Positions 1 to 7,444 of a stretch of 33,716 nt of DNA are shown here, in pieces. Source of the DNA: CAZTCJ01 sp964612085. GTDB lineage: Bacteria; Pseudomonadota; Alphaproteobacteria; JAJFIK01. The first letter of the stretch is position 1. The number at the start of each line of letters is the position of its first letter. Under the pieces are notes generated by a model. The model made no database searches. It saw only the letters and a program-made list of their open reading frames with translations, and had not been told where the DNA came from. A program made the translations under genes and the position numbers. Location of the stretch: assembly GCA_964612085.1 (NCBI GenBank), contig CAZTCJ010000036.1, positions 1 through 33,716 on the forward strand, read 5' to 3'.

Positions 1-3000
1 CGCTCGGGGCTGGTGTTTGGGCTCTGGGCCCGGCTGCTGGGTCTGGGGTTCCGGCTCGGGCTCAGGCTCAGGCGGTTGAGGCTGCGGTTCCGGTGCGGGT
101 TCGGAGTTCTGGACCTCTTCAAAAGTGAAGCTGACGGTCTCCGACAGAAGCACCGACCCCGTCGCGTCCGGACCGCTGAACACTTCAACGGTCAGGCTGT
201 TGGCGCCGTCCTGGAGACCGGCTCCGACGAGATAATCCTCTTCCCTGTCGCCGAAAAGGGCATAAGGCGCGACACTTTCCGTCTGCGTCTCACCGGTTGC
301 CCCGTCTGTGAACCGGATGCTGCCGATCTCACCGGCAAGCGCGCCGCCATTCTTGGCGGTGATCGAGACGGTCAGGTTTTTCAGATCGTGCCCCTCAAGC
401 AGGGCCGCACTGATCGTCCCGCCCGGTTCGATGGCCGCGATAAGGCTGTCATCGGAGGCGTCGATGAGCTCGATGGTCAGATCGCTCAGATCCGCGCCCG
501 TCACAGGCGGTTGGGGCTGGGGTTCCGGCTCGGGCGGTTGCGGCTGGGGTTCCGGTTCCGGGGGCTGCGGTTGCGGCTCCGGCTCAGGCGGTTGGGGCTG
601 GGGTTCCGGTTCCGGGGGCTGCGGCTGAGGCTGCGGTTCCGGTTCCGGCGTACCGGAAACGAGCGGCGATTGCGGCGCGTTCGCGTCCCTCAGATAACCG
701 TCATTGCTCAGTGTAATGCGGTCCAGCACGTAGCCATCCGACCGGCCGCTGATTTCCAGCCGGTACTGAGTATTGGGATCCAGGTCGAGTTTCGCATCGT
801 GGTGACCTTTGCCGTCGCCATCGAACTTGGTGCCCCATCTCAGGTCCCGGTCGGAACCGCCCAGACCGGTGAAAAGCTTGGTGGGGTTCTTGATGACCTC
901 ACCGGTCTCCACATTGATGATCGACAGATAGGCGTCGTTGCCCGTGTCGGTGCGCTCTTTGTTGTTGCTGTTACCGCCTTCATAGCGGTCGGAATTGTTC
1001 ATCACCGATTTGATGCGGCCGGAATGAAGCGCGATGGAATAGGTGCCGCCTTCGTCCGTCAGGAACTCGTAAACGAGGGTCTGACCGTCAGGCACCCGGC
1101 CGTAACTGCTGCTGTTTGCATCCCACAGAAGACTGTCCTTGCCGTCGACCCTGACAGCTTCCCAATTTCCGACGGGCTCGGCGGATTCCGCTTCGATGAT
1201 CACTTGACCGTTCTGGCCTTGGAACAGGGTTCCCTCCGGGGTCGGCGGTGTCGGTGTGGGTTCGGGCTCCGGTTCCGGAGTGGGGGTCGGCGTCGGTTCG
1301 GGGGTCGGCGTCGGCGTGACCGTGCCGCCATCGAGATCGAATGCGATGGTTTCGGACAGAAGCGTCGTGCCCGATCCGTTGCCGCCGCTGAACACTTGAA
1401 TGGTGAGGCTGTTGGCCCCGTCCTGCAGCGCCGATCCGGTCCTGTAGTCGCCGCCATCGTCGCCATAGAGCGCGTAAGGCGCGATGTTTTCCGTCTGCAC
1501 GGCACCGTTATTGGCTTGCAGCCGGACACTGCCGACTTGGCCCTGGAGATCGCCGCCACTGACCGTCTTGACGGCGATGGTCAGGTCGTTGACGTCGATG
1601 CCGTTGAGCGCCGCCGCATCGATGGGCTGGCCCGGCACGATTTCGGTGACGAATGTGTCGTTGGCGGCGTTGTACAGCTCGATCTTGAGGTCGCCCAGAT
1701 CCACATTATCCGGCGTGGGCGGTGTCGGTGGCGCGGGCGGGGTGGGCGGTGTCGGCGCTTCCGACGGCGGGACGCTCGGCGGCGTGTCGGGCAGGTCGCT
1801 GTTCCGGACCAGGACGACCCAGTCCTTGCCGCCGGAATTGGGCGCGCCGCCGATCTGTTGGACCGAGCCGCCCGCGATGGTGCCGCCGTCGATCAGCGGG
1901 CCGCCATTGCGCGGATCGTACCAGAAGACCTCGAAGTCCTCGCCGCCCTGGTCCGACAGGTCGAGCCGGATGTCGCCTGCCTGGCCGTAGTCGGCATAGA
2001 TGACGTAATACTCACCGGCCTTGGAGGAGACGAAATCGTTGCCGTTCAGGGTAACGCCATCCGTCTCCGTCATTTCCCAGAACGGAATATAGGTGTTGTA
2101 AAACTCGAGCGCCGCCGCGGTCCAGGTCCAAAGCGATTCGAACCCGCCGAGATCGTCAATGTTCTGATCGAAGGAGTGGCCGCTGCCGCTTTGCTTCAGA
2201 TACCAGTTGACGCCCGAGCCGCCCGCCGTGAGGTGGCCCCAAAAGCCTTCGCGCAGGGTCTGTTCGTTATTGGTGTCCGCATTGCTGTTATAGGGGACGA
2301 TGATGGCGTTGCCGCTCGAATCCTCGTCCCAGGACAGCACCCACGGATCGCCGGCCGCTGCCGATTTCTCGAGATATTCCGCCGTTTCCCTGCGGATATT
2401 GTTTGCATTGGTCTGGAAGGACGGTCCGTCGAAGTCCTCTTCACCCAGAAGGCCGTTGTAAACTTGGTCGATCTGGCCCGGGAAAGTATGGATCGTGACC
2501 AGATGATCGTATCCATCGACCGCCTTGGTCCATTCGGCCATGGCTTCCCGTTCGGCATCGGTGTTGGTGTTCTCTTCGCCCAGATTCCACTGAATGCCGT
2601 TGTTGTGGCCGAAGCGGGCGATCATCTCGCGCATATAGACAAGCCGCTCGACACTCAGGGGCGAGCCTTCCATATCGGTGCGATTGTTGAGAAGCTGATC
2701 GTTTTCCGTTTCCTGGAACAGGATGTTCTTATAAATGCCTTGCTCGTCCATATGGTCGAACAGCATTTCCCACTGGGCCAGCTTGGAGACGTCGTAGGTC
2801 GCGAAATCGTCGTCCGAGAGCGAATTGACATTGCCATAGATCTCAGGATTGACCCACGGGCCCACATCCTTGCCGTCGCCCTTGACGGTGTTTGTCAGGA
2901 TATAGACCGTGTTCAGGCCTTGATCGGCGATGTAGTTCGCGGCGCCGAGGATGTTTTTCGAAAGCTGCTGTTGTTGCGCCGTGTCGCCCCAATAGTCGCC

Positions 3001-3564
3001 CTCGCCATTGTAATCGCCGCTGTGGTCCGCCCAGTCGTGGCGGCCATCGCCCGTGTTATCGAAGGCCTCGGTGGCCAGGAAGTTCTCCGGCACGCCCGGT
3101 CCGCCGCGTACGAAGTAATCGCCGTCGCCCTGGTGCTGGAGGAAGTGAGTGCCTTCGTCCTGAAGGATCATGCCCTTGGCGCGAAAATCATCGCCGGTCT
3201 TGTCGGTCGGGGCGATGGTCAGGCTGCCGGTCTCGCCGTCCATGAAGCCTCCGGACGATCCGGCGGTCTCGCTCATGGTGGCGGCGATGTTCTCGCCCGT
3301 GCGGAAGGAGGCTTCATAGGTCCATTCACCTTCGAGCGGCGGATTGAAATTGACCCGCCAGACATTGCCTTCGGTCGCGCCCGTATTGGCGGCGTCGCCG
3401 TCGGCGGCGAAGAACCCCGGTATGGTGATCGTTTCACCGGTTTCGGTATGGGTGAACGTGACGTTCAGACGGAAATCGGTGAAGGTCGCCGCATTCTCGG
3501 ACCGCTCTGGGCCTTCAAAGTCCAGCGTTACCTTGTGCCACGTCTTCAGTTCGCCGCTTATCAT
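1..3564 (-). CDS. Giant DUF5060 / apiosidase-like glycoside hydrolase with CBM-like and duplicated beta domains (3' end outside window)
   Basis: 1188 codons are visible and the frame is still open at the left edge, so the C-terminus is missing. Residues 5-90 resemble the DUF5060 domain that precedes (beta/alpha)8 glycoside hydrolases (WRVNF..PLEGEWTYEASF). Residues 125-490 look like the barrel, with WNLGEEN at 326-332 offering a candidate acid/base Glu. Residues 515-587 resemble the collagen-binding-like C-terminal domain of these hydrolases (FEVFWYDPRNG). A CBM6/35-like domain follows at about 785-956 (IIEAESAE...YVLDRITL). A domain of about 125 residues is present twice (622-746 and 1024-1150), and low-complexity Pro/Thr/Glu/Gln linkers lie at 594-619, 749-777, 972-1020 and 1157 onward. 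Family knowledge suggests polysaccharide degradation; the substrate is unknown. The chosen ATG has GGGGA upstream and an in-frame stop lies 37 bases before it. No signal peptide is visible, so type I secretion through an unseen C-terminus is an inference. Confidence 0.8.
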   Translation of the reverse strand, partial: MISGELKTWHKVTLDFEGPERSENAATFTDFRLNVTFTHTETGETITIPGFFAADGDAANTGATEGNVWRVNFNPPLEGEWTYEASFRTGENIAATMSETAGSSGGFMDGETGSLTIAPTDKTGDDFRAKGMILQDEGTHFLQHQGDGDYFVRGGPGVPENFLATEAFDNTGDGRHDWADHSGDYNGEGDYWGDTAQQQQLSKNILGAANYIADQGLNTVYILTNTVKGDGKDVGPWVNPEIYGNVNSLSDDDFATYDVSKLAQWEMLFDHMDEQGIYKNILFQETENDQLLNNRTDMEGSPLSVERLVYMREMIARFGHNNGIQWNLGEENTNTDAEREAMAEWTKAVDGYDHLVTIHTFPGQIDQVYNGLLGEEDFDGPSFQTNANNIRRETAEYLEKSAAAGDPWVLSWDEDSSGNAIIVPYNSNADTNNEQTLREGFWGHLTAGGSGVNWYLKQSGSGHSFDQNIDDLGGFESLWTWTAAALEFYNTYIPFWEMTETDGVTLNGNDFVSSKAGEYYVIYADYGQAGDIRLDLSDQGGEDFEVFWYDPRNGGPLIDGGTIAGGSVQQIGGAPNSGGKDWVVLVRNSDLPDTPPSVPPSEAPTPPTPPAPPTPPTPDNVDLGDLKIELYNAANDTFVTEIVPGQPIDAAALNGIDVNDLTIAVKTVSGGDLQGQVGSVRLQANNGAVQTENIAPYALYGDDGGDYRTGSALQDGANSLTIQVFSGGNGSGTTLLSETIAFDLDGGTVTPTPTPEPTPTPTPEPEPEPTPTPPTPEGTLFQGQNGQVIIEAESAEPVGNWEAVRVDGKDSLLWDANSSSYGRVPDGQTLVYEFLTDEGGTYSIALHSGRIKSVMNNSDRYEGGNSNNKERTDTGNDAYLSIINVETGEVIKNPTKLFTGLGGSDRDLRWGTKFDGDGKGHHDAKLDLDPNTQYRLEISGRSDGYVLDRITLSNDGYLRDANAPQSPLVSGTPEPEPQPQPQPPEPEPQPQPPEPEPQPQPPEPEPQPQPPEPEPQPQPPVTGADLSDLTIELIDASDDSLIAAIEPGGTISAALLEGHDLKNLTVSITAKNGGALAGEIGSIRFTDGATGETQTESVAPYALFGDREEDYLVGAGLQDGANSLTVEVFSGPDATGSVLLSETVSFTFEEVQNSEPAPEPQPQPPEPEPEPEPQTQQPGPEPKHQPRA

Positions 3565-4040
3565 GCTCGATGTCCCCGTATTGGAAAGTGTTCCGCATCC
3601 CAATCACTATGTTTTTGAGGAAAAAGACCAGCTCACAACCATGCGCCTTGCAGCGGTTATCGTCAGCCGTGTCAGGGCTCCTCAACGCCCGCGATGGTTC
3701 TATCACCTTGACGCTTGGCTGCCTCGTGACGAATTCCTCATTTCCGGAGCGGTCTTTCGGGCCGACCCGGTGCTGTGACGGTCCGCACAGGCCTTCCAAT
3801 AAGACGAAACACCGGCCGGGCTTTCAGGCTGGGATTTCCAGGCATTTTGAGATGATGCGTATCCAGAACGGTTTGTTTCAGTTTCGTGTCGAAGCGATCT
3901 GGCGCTTTTACAGGGGCTGAATTCAATCCACCTGCGCGCGTGTAGCCACATGGCCGGGCACATGGTTTGGGTGCTGGCGGCTGTGGCGCTGCGGCGCTAT
4001 CGTCGACCGGTTGCAGCCATAAGGGACGAGGAGGTTTCCC
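3565..4040. other. Divergent intergenic region
   Basis: This stretch separates the minus-strand hydrolase from the plus-strand propeller gene and must hold both promoters. I see no convincing coding frame. The only clear element is the ribosome binding site GGGACGAGGAGG just before the ATG at 4041, plus GGGGA ahead of the minus-strand ATG at 3564. No strong -35/-10 pair or operator stood out. Confidence 0.5.
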
Positions 4041-5054
4041 ATGCCCAGAGGGATCATCACGCTTGTGTGCACTGCGTTTCTGGCCGGCGCGCCGGCCTTG
4101 GCCGCGGACCTTTCGACGGCCCCGGGCGCACCGGTCCAAATCGACGAATGGCAGGTGCCTTATGAGGCCTCGCGCCCGCGCGACCCTTTTGCCGAAAGCG
4201 CCGATAGCGTCTGGTTCGTGGGCCAGCGGACCGGTTATCTGGCGCGCCTGGACGTGGAGGCGGGAACATTCACGAAAGTGGATCTGCCGGACGGCGAAGG
4301 GCCCCATAATCTGATCGTCGGCTCGGATGGCATCGTCTGGTATGCGGGCAACCGCACGGGCGTGATCGGCCGGTACGATCCGGCCAGCGGCGAGATCGAA
4401 GAGATCCCCATGCCCGACGACGCGGCGCGGGATCCGCACACGCTGATCTTTGACGCGGAGGAGGAAAACATCTGGTTCACCGTCCAGGGCGGTAATTTCA
4501 TGGGGCGGCTCGCCCTCGACGGCCGCAAGGTGGATCTCATTGCGAGCCGGACGGAGCGCTCCCGGCCTTACGGCATCAAACTTGCGCCCGACGGTCACAT
4601 CTGGGTCGTTCTGTTCGGCACCAGCAAGCTCGCCCGTATCGATCCCGAGACGCTGGCCCTGACGGAAATCGATCTGCCGCGTACCGAGGCCCGGCCGCGC
4701 CGGCTCGAGGTCGGCGCAGACGGCAGGGTCTGGTATGTGGATTATGCCGGCGGCCGTCTGGGTGCTTACGATCCCGCCACGGACAGTTTCGAGGAATGGA
4801 CGACGCCGTCGGGCGACGGTTCGCGCCCTTATGGCACGGCCATGGACGGGCAGGGCCGGGTGTGGTTCGTCGAGACAAGTCCCGAGCCAAACCTGTTCAC
4901 GGGTTTCGATCCGGAAACAGAGACGTTCTTCGGCGCGACGCCCGTGCCGTCCGGCGGCGGCACCATCCGGCACATGCATTATCACGCGCCGACGGGGGCC
5001 GTCTGGTTCGGGACGGACACCAATTATGTCGGCCGGGCTATGGTCGCGCCTTGA
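4041..5054 (+). CDS. Secreted Vgb-like (virginiamycin B lyase family) beta-propeller protein
   Basis: This 337-residue protein has a Sec signal peptide (residues 1-21, cut near ALA-AD). It then carries repeated blades of about 42 residues of the form G.VWY....G.IGRYDPA.GE..E, typical of the Vgb/streptogramin-lyase seven-bladed propeller. Vgb enzymes linearise streptogramin B using a His/Glu/His centre. Here E278 (ETSPEPN) and H311/H313/H315 (RHMHYH) fall in the corresponding late blades, but most periplasmic relatives in Proteobacteria have no shown drug-lyase activity. The safer call is a periplasmic sugar- or ligand-binding propeller of unknown substrate. A strong RBS precedes the ATG. The stop lies 11 bases before the next start, so the two genes are probably cotranscribed. 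Confidence 0.82.
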   Translation: MPRGIITLVCTAFLAGAPALAADLSTAPGAPVQIDEWQVPYEASRPRDPFAESADSVWFVGQRTGYLARLDVEAGTFTKVDLPDGEGPHNLIVGSDGIVWYAGNRTGVIGRYDPASGEIEEIPMPDDAARDPHTLIFDAEEENIWFTVQGGNFMGRLALDGRKVDLIASRTERSRPYGIKLAPDGHIWVVLFGTSKLARIDPETLALTEIDLPRTEARPRRLEVGADGRVWYVDYAGGRLGAYDPATDSFEEWTTPSGDGSRPYGTAMDGQGRVWFVETSPEPNLFTGFDPETETFFGATPVPSGGGTIRHMHYHAPTGAVWFGTDTNYVGRAMVAP

Positions 5055-5065
5055 GGACGCGGGCG

Positions 5066-5647
5066 ATGGCATCCGGCCCATGGCGGTGTTTTGCGGCGGG
5101 TCTCGCCGTTTGGGCCGCCATGGTGGCCTCTGCCGGTCCGTCAGCCGCTTATCGCGACGGCGCGCCCTGGGGGGCGGCGTTTCCGGATACGGATGAAACC
5201 TGCGCCAGTTGCCATTTCGAGAGCCCGCCCGTGGAACGGGCGGCGGCGATCACGGTCGACGGCCTGCCGCAAACCGTGGAACCGGGCCGGGCCTATAGTC
5301 TCGCGATCCGCTTTGCGCCTGCAAAAGAAGATACGCCGGACGCGGTCGTGGCCGGATTTCTGGCGGGGGTCCGTGCGGATACGGGCCAGGCCGGCGCGTT
5401 TCTTCCGCCCAAGGACGGAGATGCTTTGGACATTGATGGTGCCCAAGTCCGCTCGACCGGGCCGAAGCCCGGCTTTCCCGTGACCTGGAGCGTCACCTGG
5501 CGGGCGCCCGATACCGTTCCCTCCGGCAGCGACGCAGCACCTCTTTTCCTTTATGTTGCGGTCATGGCTTCGAATGACGACGAGTCCCCGTTCGGCGACC
5601 GGGTGCATTATCGTGTTTTTCAGACCGCGCTTGGAGTTGCTGAATAG
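5066..5647 (+). CDS. Secreted protein with CxxCH motif, choice-of-anchor V / Reeler-like domain
   Basis: This protein has 193 residues, with a signal peptide at about 1-28 (ending PSAA-Y). A single CASCH motif (46-50) could bind covalent c-type heme. The rest follows the choice-of-anchor V / Reeler-like pattern: a Cys-rich start, ITVDGLP, a PG.AYSL..RF strand, a GFLAGVRA strand, then VTWSVTWRAP and FLYVAVMASN. Such domains occur on exported proteins, often near cytochromes; a catalytic role is unknown. The ATG at 5066 is used because it follows GAGG by nine bases and starts a good signal peptide. An in-frame TTG at 5051 that overlaps the previous stop is an alternative. It is probably translationally coupled to the propeller gene and could be its redox or anchoring partner (inference). 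Confidence 0.72.
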   Translation: MASGPWRCFAAGLAVWAAMVASAGPSAAYRDGAPWGAAFPDTDETCASCHFESPPVERAAAITVDGLPQTVEPGRAYSLAIRFAPAKEDTPDAVVAGFLAGVRADTGQAGAFLPPKDGDALDIDGAQVRSTGPKPGFPVTWSVTWRAPDTVPSGSDAAPLFLYVAVMASNDDESPFGDRVHYRVFQTALGVAE

Positions 5648-5717
5648 CTCGGTCATGGCGGCGCGGTCGTCTTCAGAAGACGCAGACAGATAAAAGACCA
5701 GAAAGGGATCAGGACAC

Positions 5718-6818
5718 ATGGTCAGCGGACAAACGGCAATCGATCTTTTGGTGCGCAAGGATGCGCTGGCCCAAACCCAATTCGCCCATCCGGCCCTTGC
5801 CGAACCAGGGCCCGGGGAAGCGCTGATCAAGGTCGATACCTTCGCGTTCACCGCCAACAATGTCACTTACGGCGTGGCGGGCGAGCAGCTCTCCTATTGG
5901 GCGCTTTTTCCGGCCCCTGAAGGATGGGGGCGTATTCCCGTCTGGGGGTTCGCCGATGTGATCGCGTCCCGGGCGCCAGGGCTTGAGGTGGGCGAACGGC
6001 TTTACGGCTATCTGCCCATGTCCACCCATCTGACGATCAAGCCGGACCGTTTGAGCCCGACCCATTTCTACGATGCCGCGCCGACGCGCGGCGGACCGCA
6101 TCAAGTCTATCACCAATATATGCGGTGTGCGGCCGATCCGGGTTACGATCCGGCCCTGGAAGCGGAGCAGGCGATCTTCCGCCCGCTCTACACCACCTCC
6201 TTTATTCTGGACGACTATTGCGCCGATCACGGTTTTTTCGGTGCCAAGACGATTATTCTCGCCAGCGCCTCTTCCAAGACGGCGATCGGCACGGCTTTCC
6301 TGCTGTCCCGGCGCGCCGGCCGTGATTATCGGGTCGTCGGCCTGACCTCACCGCGCAACCGGGCTTTCGTCGAAAGCCTCGGGGTTTACGACACGGTGGC
6401 CGTTTATGACGACATCGATGGGTTGCCTGTGGACGGTCCGGCCGCGTTCATCGATATGTCCGGCAGCGCCAGCGTCATCGGCGGCGTCCACCGGCGCTTC
6501 GGCGACGCCTTGGTCGAAAGCTGCATTGTCGGCATCACCCATTATGAGGAGCGGGGCGATACCCGTGGGCTGCCGGGGGCGAAACCCACGATGTTCTTCG
6601 CGCCGAACCACATCCAGAAACGCCATCAGGACTGGGGCGCGGCCGGGTTCCAGACGCGCTTGAAAGAGGCTTGGACGGCATTTATCGGGCCCGGCACATC
6701 CTGGCTGCGCGTTGTGGACAGCAAGGGTCCCGAGGCCGCGCTTGCCGCGTACCGGCGCGTTCTGTCCGGCGAAGCGCTGCCGGAAGAAGGCCATATGCTG
6801 TCCCTTTGGGATGAATGA
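5718..6818 (+). CDS. DUF2855 family protein (MDR-like fold)
   Basis: This 366-residue protein has no signal peptide, so it is probably cytoplasmic. It matches the DUF2855 family: an N-terminal GroES-like part (PGPGEALIKVDTFAFTANNVTYG), W....PVWGFADV, a conserved middle Y.PLY.TSF.L.D, and then a Rossmann-like half (AKTIILASASSKTAIGTAFLL). The C-terminal FFAPNHIQKR is also typical. The family is related to medium-chain dehydrogenase/reductases, but its substrate is not known. The RBS is AGGA seven bases from the ATG. It lies 70 bp after the CxxCH protein on the same strand, so it may belong to that operon. Confidence 0.82.
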   Translation: MVSGQTAIDLLVRKDALAQTQFAHPALAEPGPGEALIKVDTFAFTANNVTYGVAGEQLSYWALFPAPEGWGRIPVWGFADVIASRAPGLEVGERLYGYLPMSTHLTIKPDRLSPTHFYDAAPTRGGPHQVYHQYMRCAADPGYDPALEAEQAIFRPLYTTSFILDDYCADHGFFGAKTIILASASSKTAIGTAFLLSRRAGRDYRVVGLTSPRNRAFVESLGVYDTVAVYDDIDGLPVDGPAAFIDMSGSASVIGGVHRRFGDALVESCIVGITHYEERGDTRGLPGAKPTMFFAPNHIQKRHQDWGAAGFQTRLKEAWTAFIGPGTSWLRVVDSKGPEAALAAYRRVLSGEALPEEGHMLSLWDE

Positions 6819-6854
6819 GCCTAAGCTCCGCACACTTACGCTCAGTGTTGTGTT

Positions 6855-6869
6855 TGATTATCATTATCA
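6855..6869. promoter_or_regulatory. Fur-like box upstream of the Mo-hydroxylase/fcc/sox operon
   Basis: TGATTATCATTATCA differs at one position from the 7-1-7 Fur consensus TGATAATnATTATCA. It lies 109-123 bases before the first ATG of the operon, in a 159-bp gap where a promoter is expected. The motif is seen directly. Binding by Fur, or by the related alphaproteobacterial Mur/Irr regulators, is inferred. Confidence 0.5.
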
Positions 6870-6977
6870 GCTAGCCGCCGGAACGGCGTTGTCCGCCTAA
6901 AGATGTTGAGTGCCGGTTGCGCAGCGCTTAGCATGACCGCCGAATATGCATGAAGCGATGCCGGGAGGAAGGCTGCG

Positions 6978-7430
6978 ATGACCACATTCAAAGTCAATGG
7001 GCAGGCGGTGACCGTCGAGGCCGACGAGAACACGCCCTTGCTCTGGGTTCTGCGGGAACAGCTCGGCCTGACCGGCACGAAATACGGCTGCGGTATCGCC
7101 CAATGCGGCGCCTGCACGGTCCATGTGGACGGCGCGGCGGTGCGCGCCTGCGTCTATCCCCTGGCCGCGGTGAACGAGCAGACGGAAGTCACCACCATCG
7201 AAGGCCTGTCCGAGGATGGCAGCCATCCGGTGCAGCAGGCCTGGGCGGAATTGGACATCCCCCAATGCGGCTACTGCCAGCCCGGCATGATTATGGCCGC
7301 CTCCGCGCTCTTAAACGAGAAGCCGCAGGCGACGGACGAAGACATCGATCAGCAGATCACCAATATTTGCCGCTGCGGCACCCTGGCCCGGGTGCGCAAG
7401 GGCATTCATCTTGCCAAGAAGAAAGCCTGA
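6978..7430 (+). CDS. iorA: (2Fe-2S)-binding small subunit of a molybdenum hydroxylase (IorA type)
   Basis: This 150-residue protein carries two [2Fe-2S] clusters that pass electrons from the molybdopterin subunit. The plant-ferredoxin-type cluster is ligated by C38, C43, C46 and C58 (CGIAQCGAC...C). The second, C-terminal helical cluster is ligated by C97, C100, C131 and C133 (CGYCQPG...CRCGT). The length is typical of IorA/CoxS-type subunits of the xanthine dehydrogenase family. It begins the operon with a strong RBS (GGGAGGAAGG) and is 14 bp from the large subunit. No FAD-binding medium subunit is present, as in isoquinoline 1-oxidoreductase, whose electrons go to cytochromes. The substrate is unknown and iorA is used only as a family label. 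Confidence 0.93.
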   Translation: MTTFKVNGQAVTVEADENTPLLWVLREQLGLTGTKYGCGIAQCGACTVHVDGAAVRACVYPLAAVNEQTEVTTIEGLSEDGSHPVQQAWAELDIPQCGYCQPGMIMAASALLNEKPQATDEDIDQQITNICRCGTLARVRKGIHLAKKKA

Positions 7431-7444
7431 GGGAGGGACCAGCC

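Noticed and set aside
481..660. Tandem repeat as a possible CRISPR array or minisatellite
   Set aside because: The repeats keep the reading frame and encode the PEPEPQPQP linker; no unique spacers of constant size exist.
13..3618. 1201-codon open frame on the plus strand rich in Arg/Leu/Gly
   Set aside because: It is antisense to the DUF5060 hydrolase; the Arg/Leu/Gly repeats are the complement of the Pro/Glu/Gln linkers. The minus strand has recognisable domains.
4041..5054. Streptogramin resistance gene
   Set aside because: Family resemblance alone does not show drug-lyase function; a signal peptide and redox-type neighbour favour another periplasmic role.
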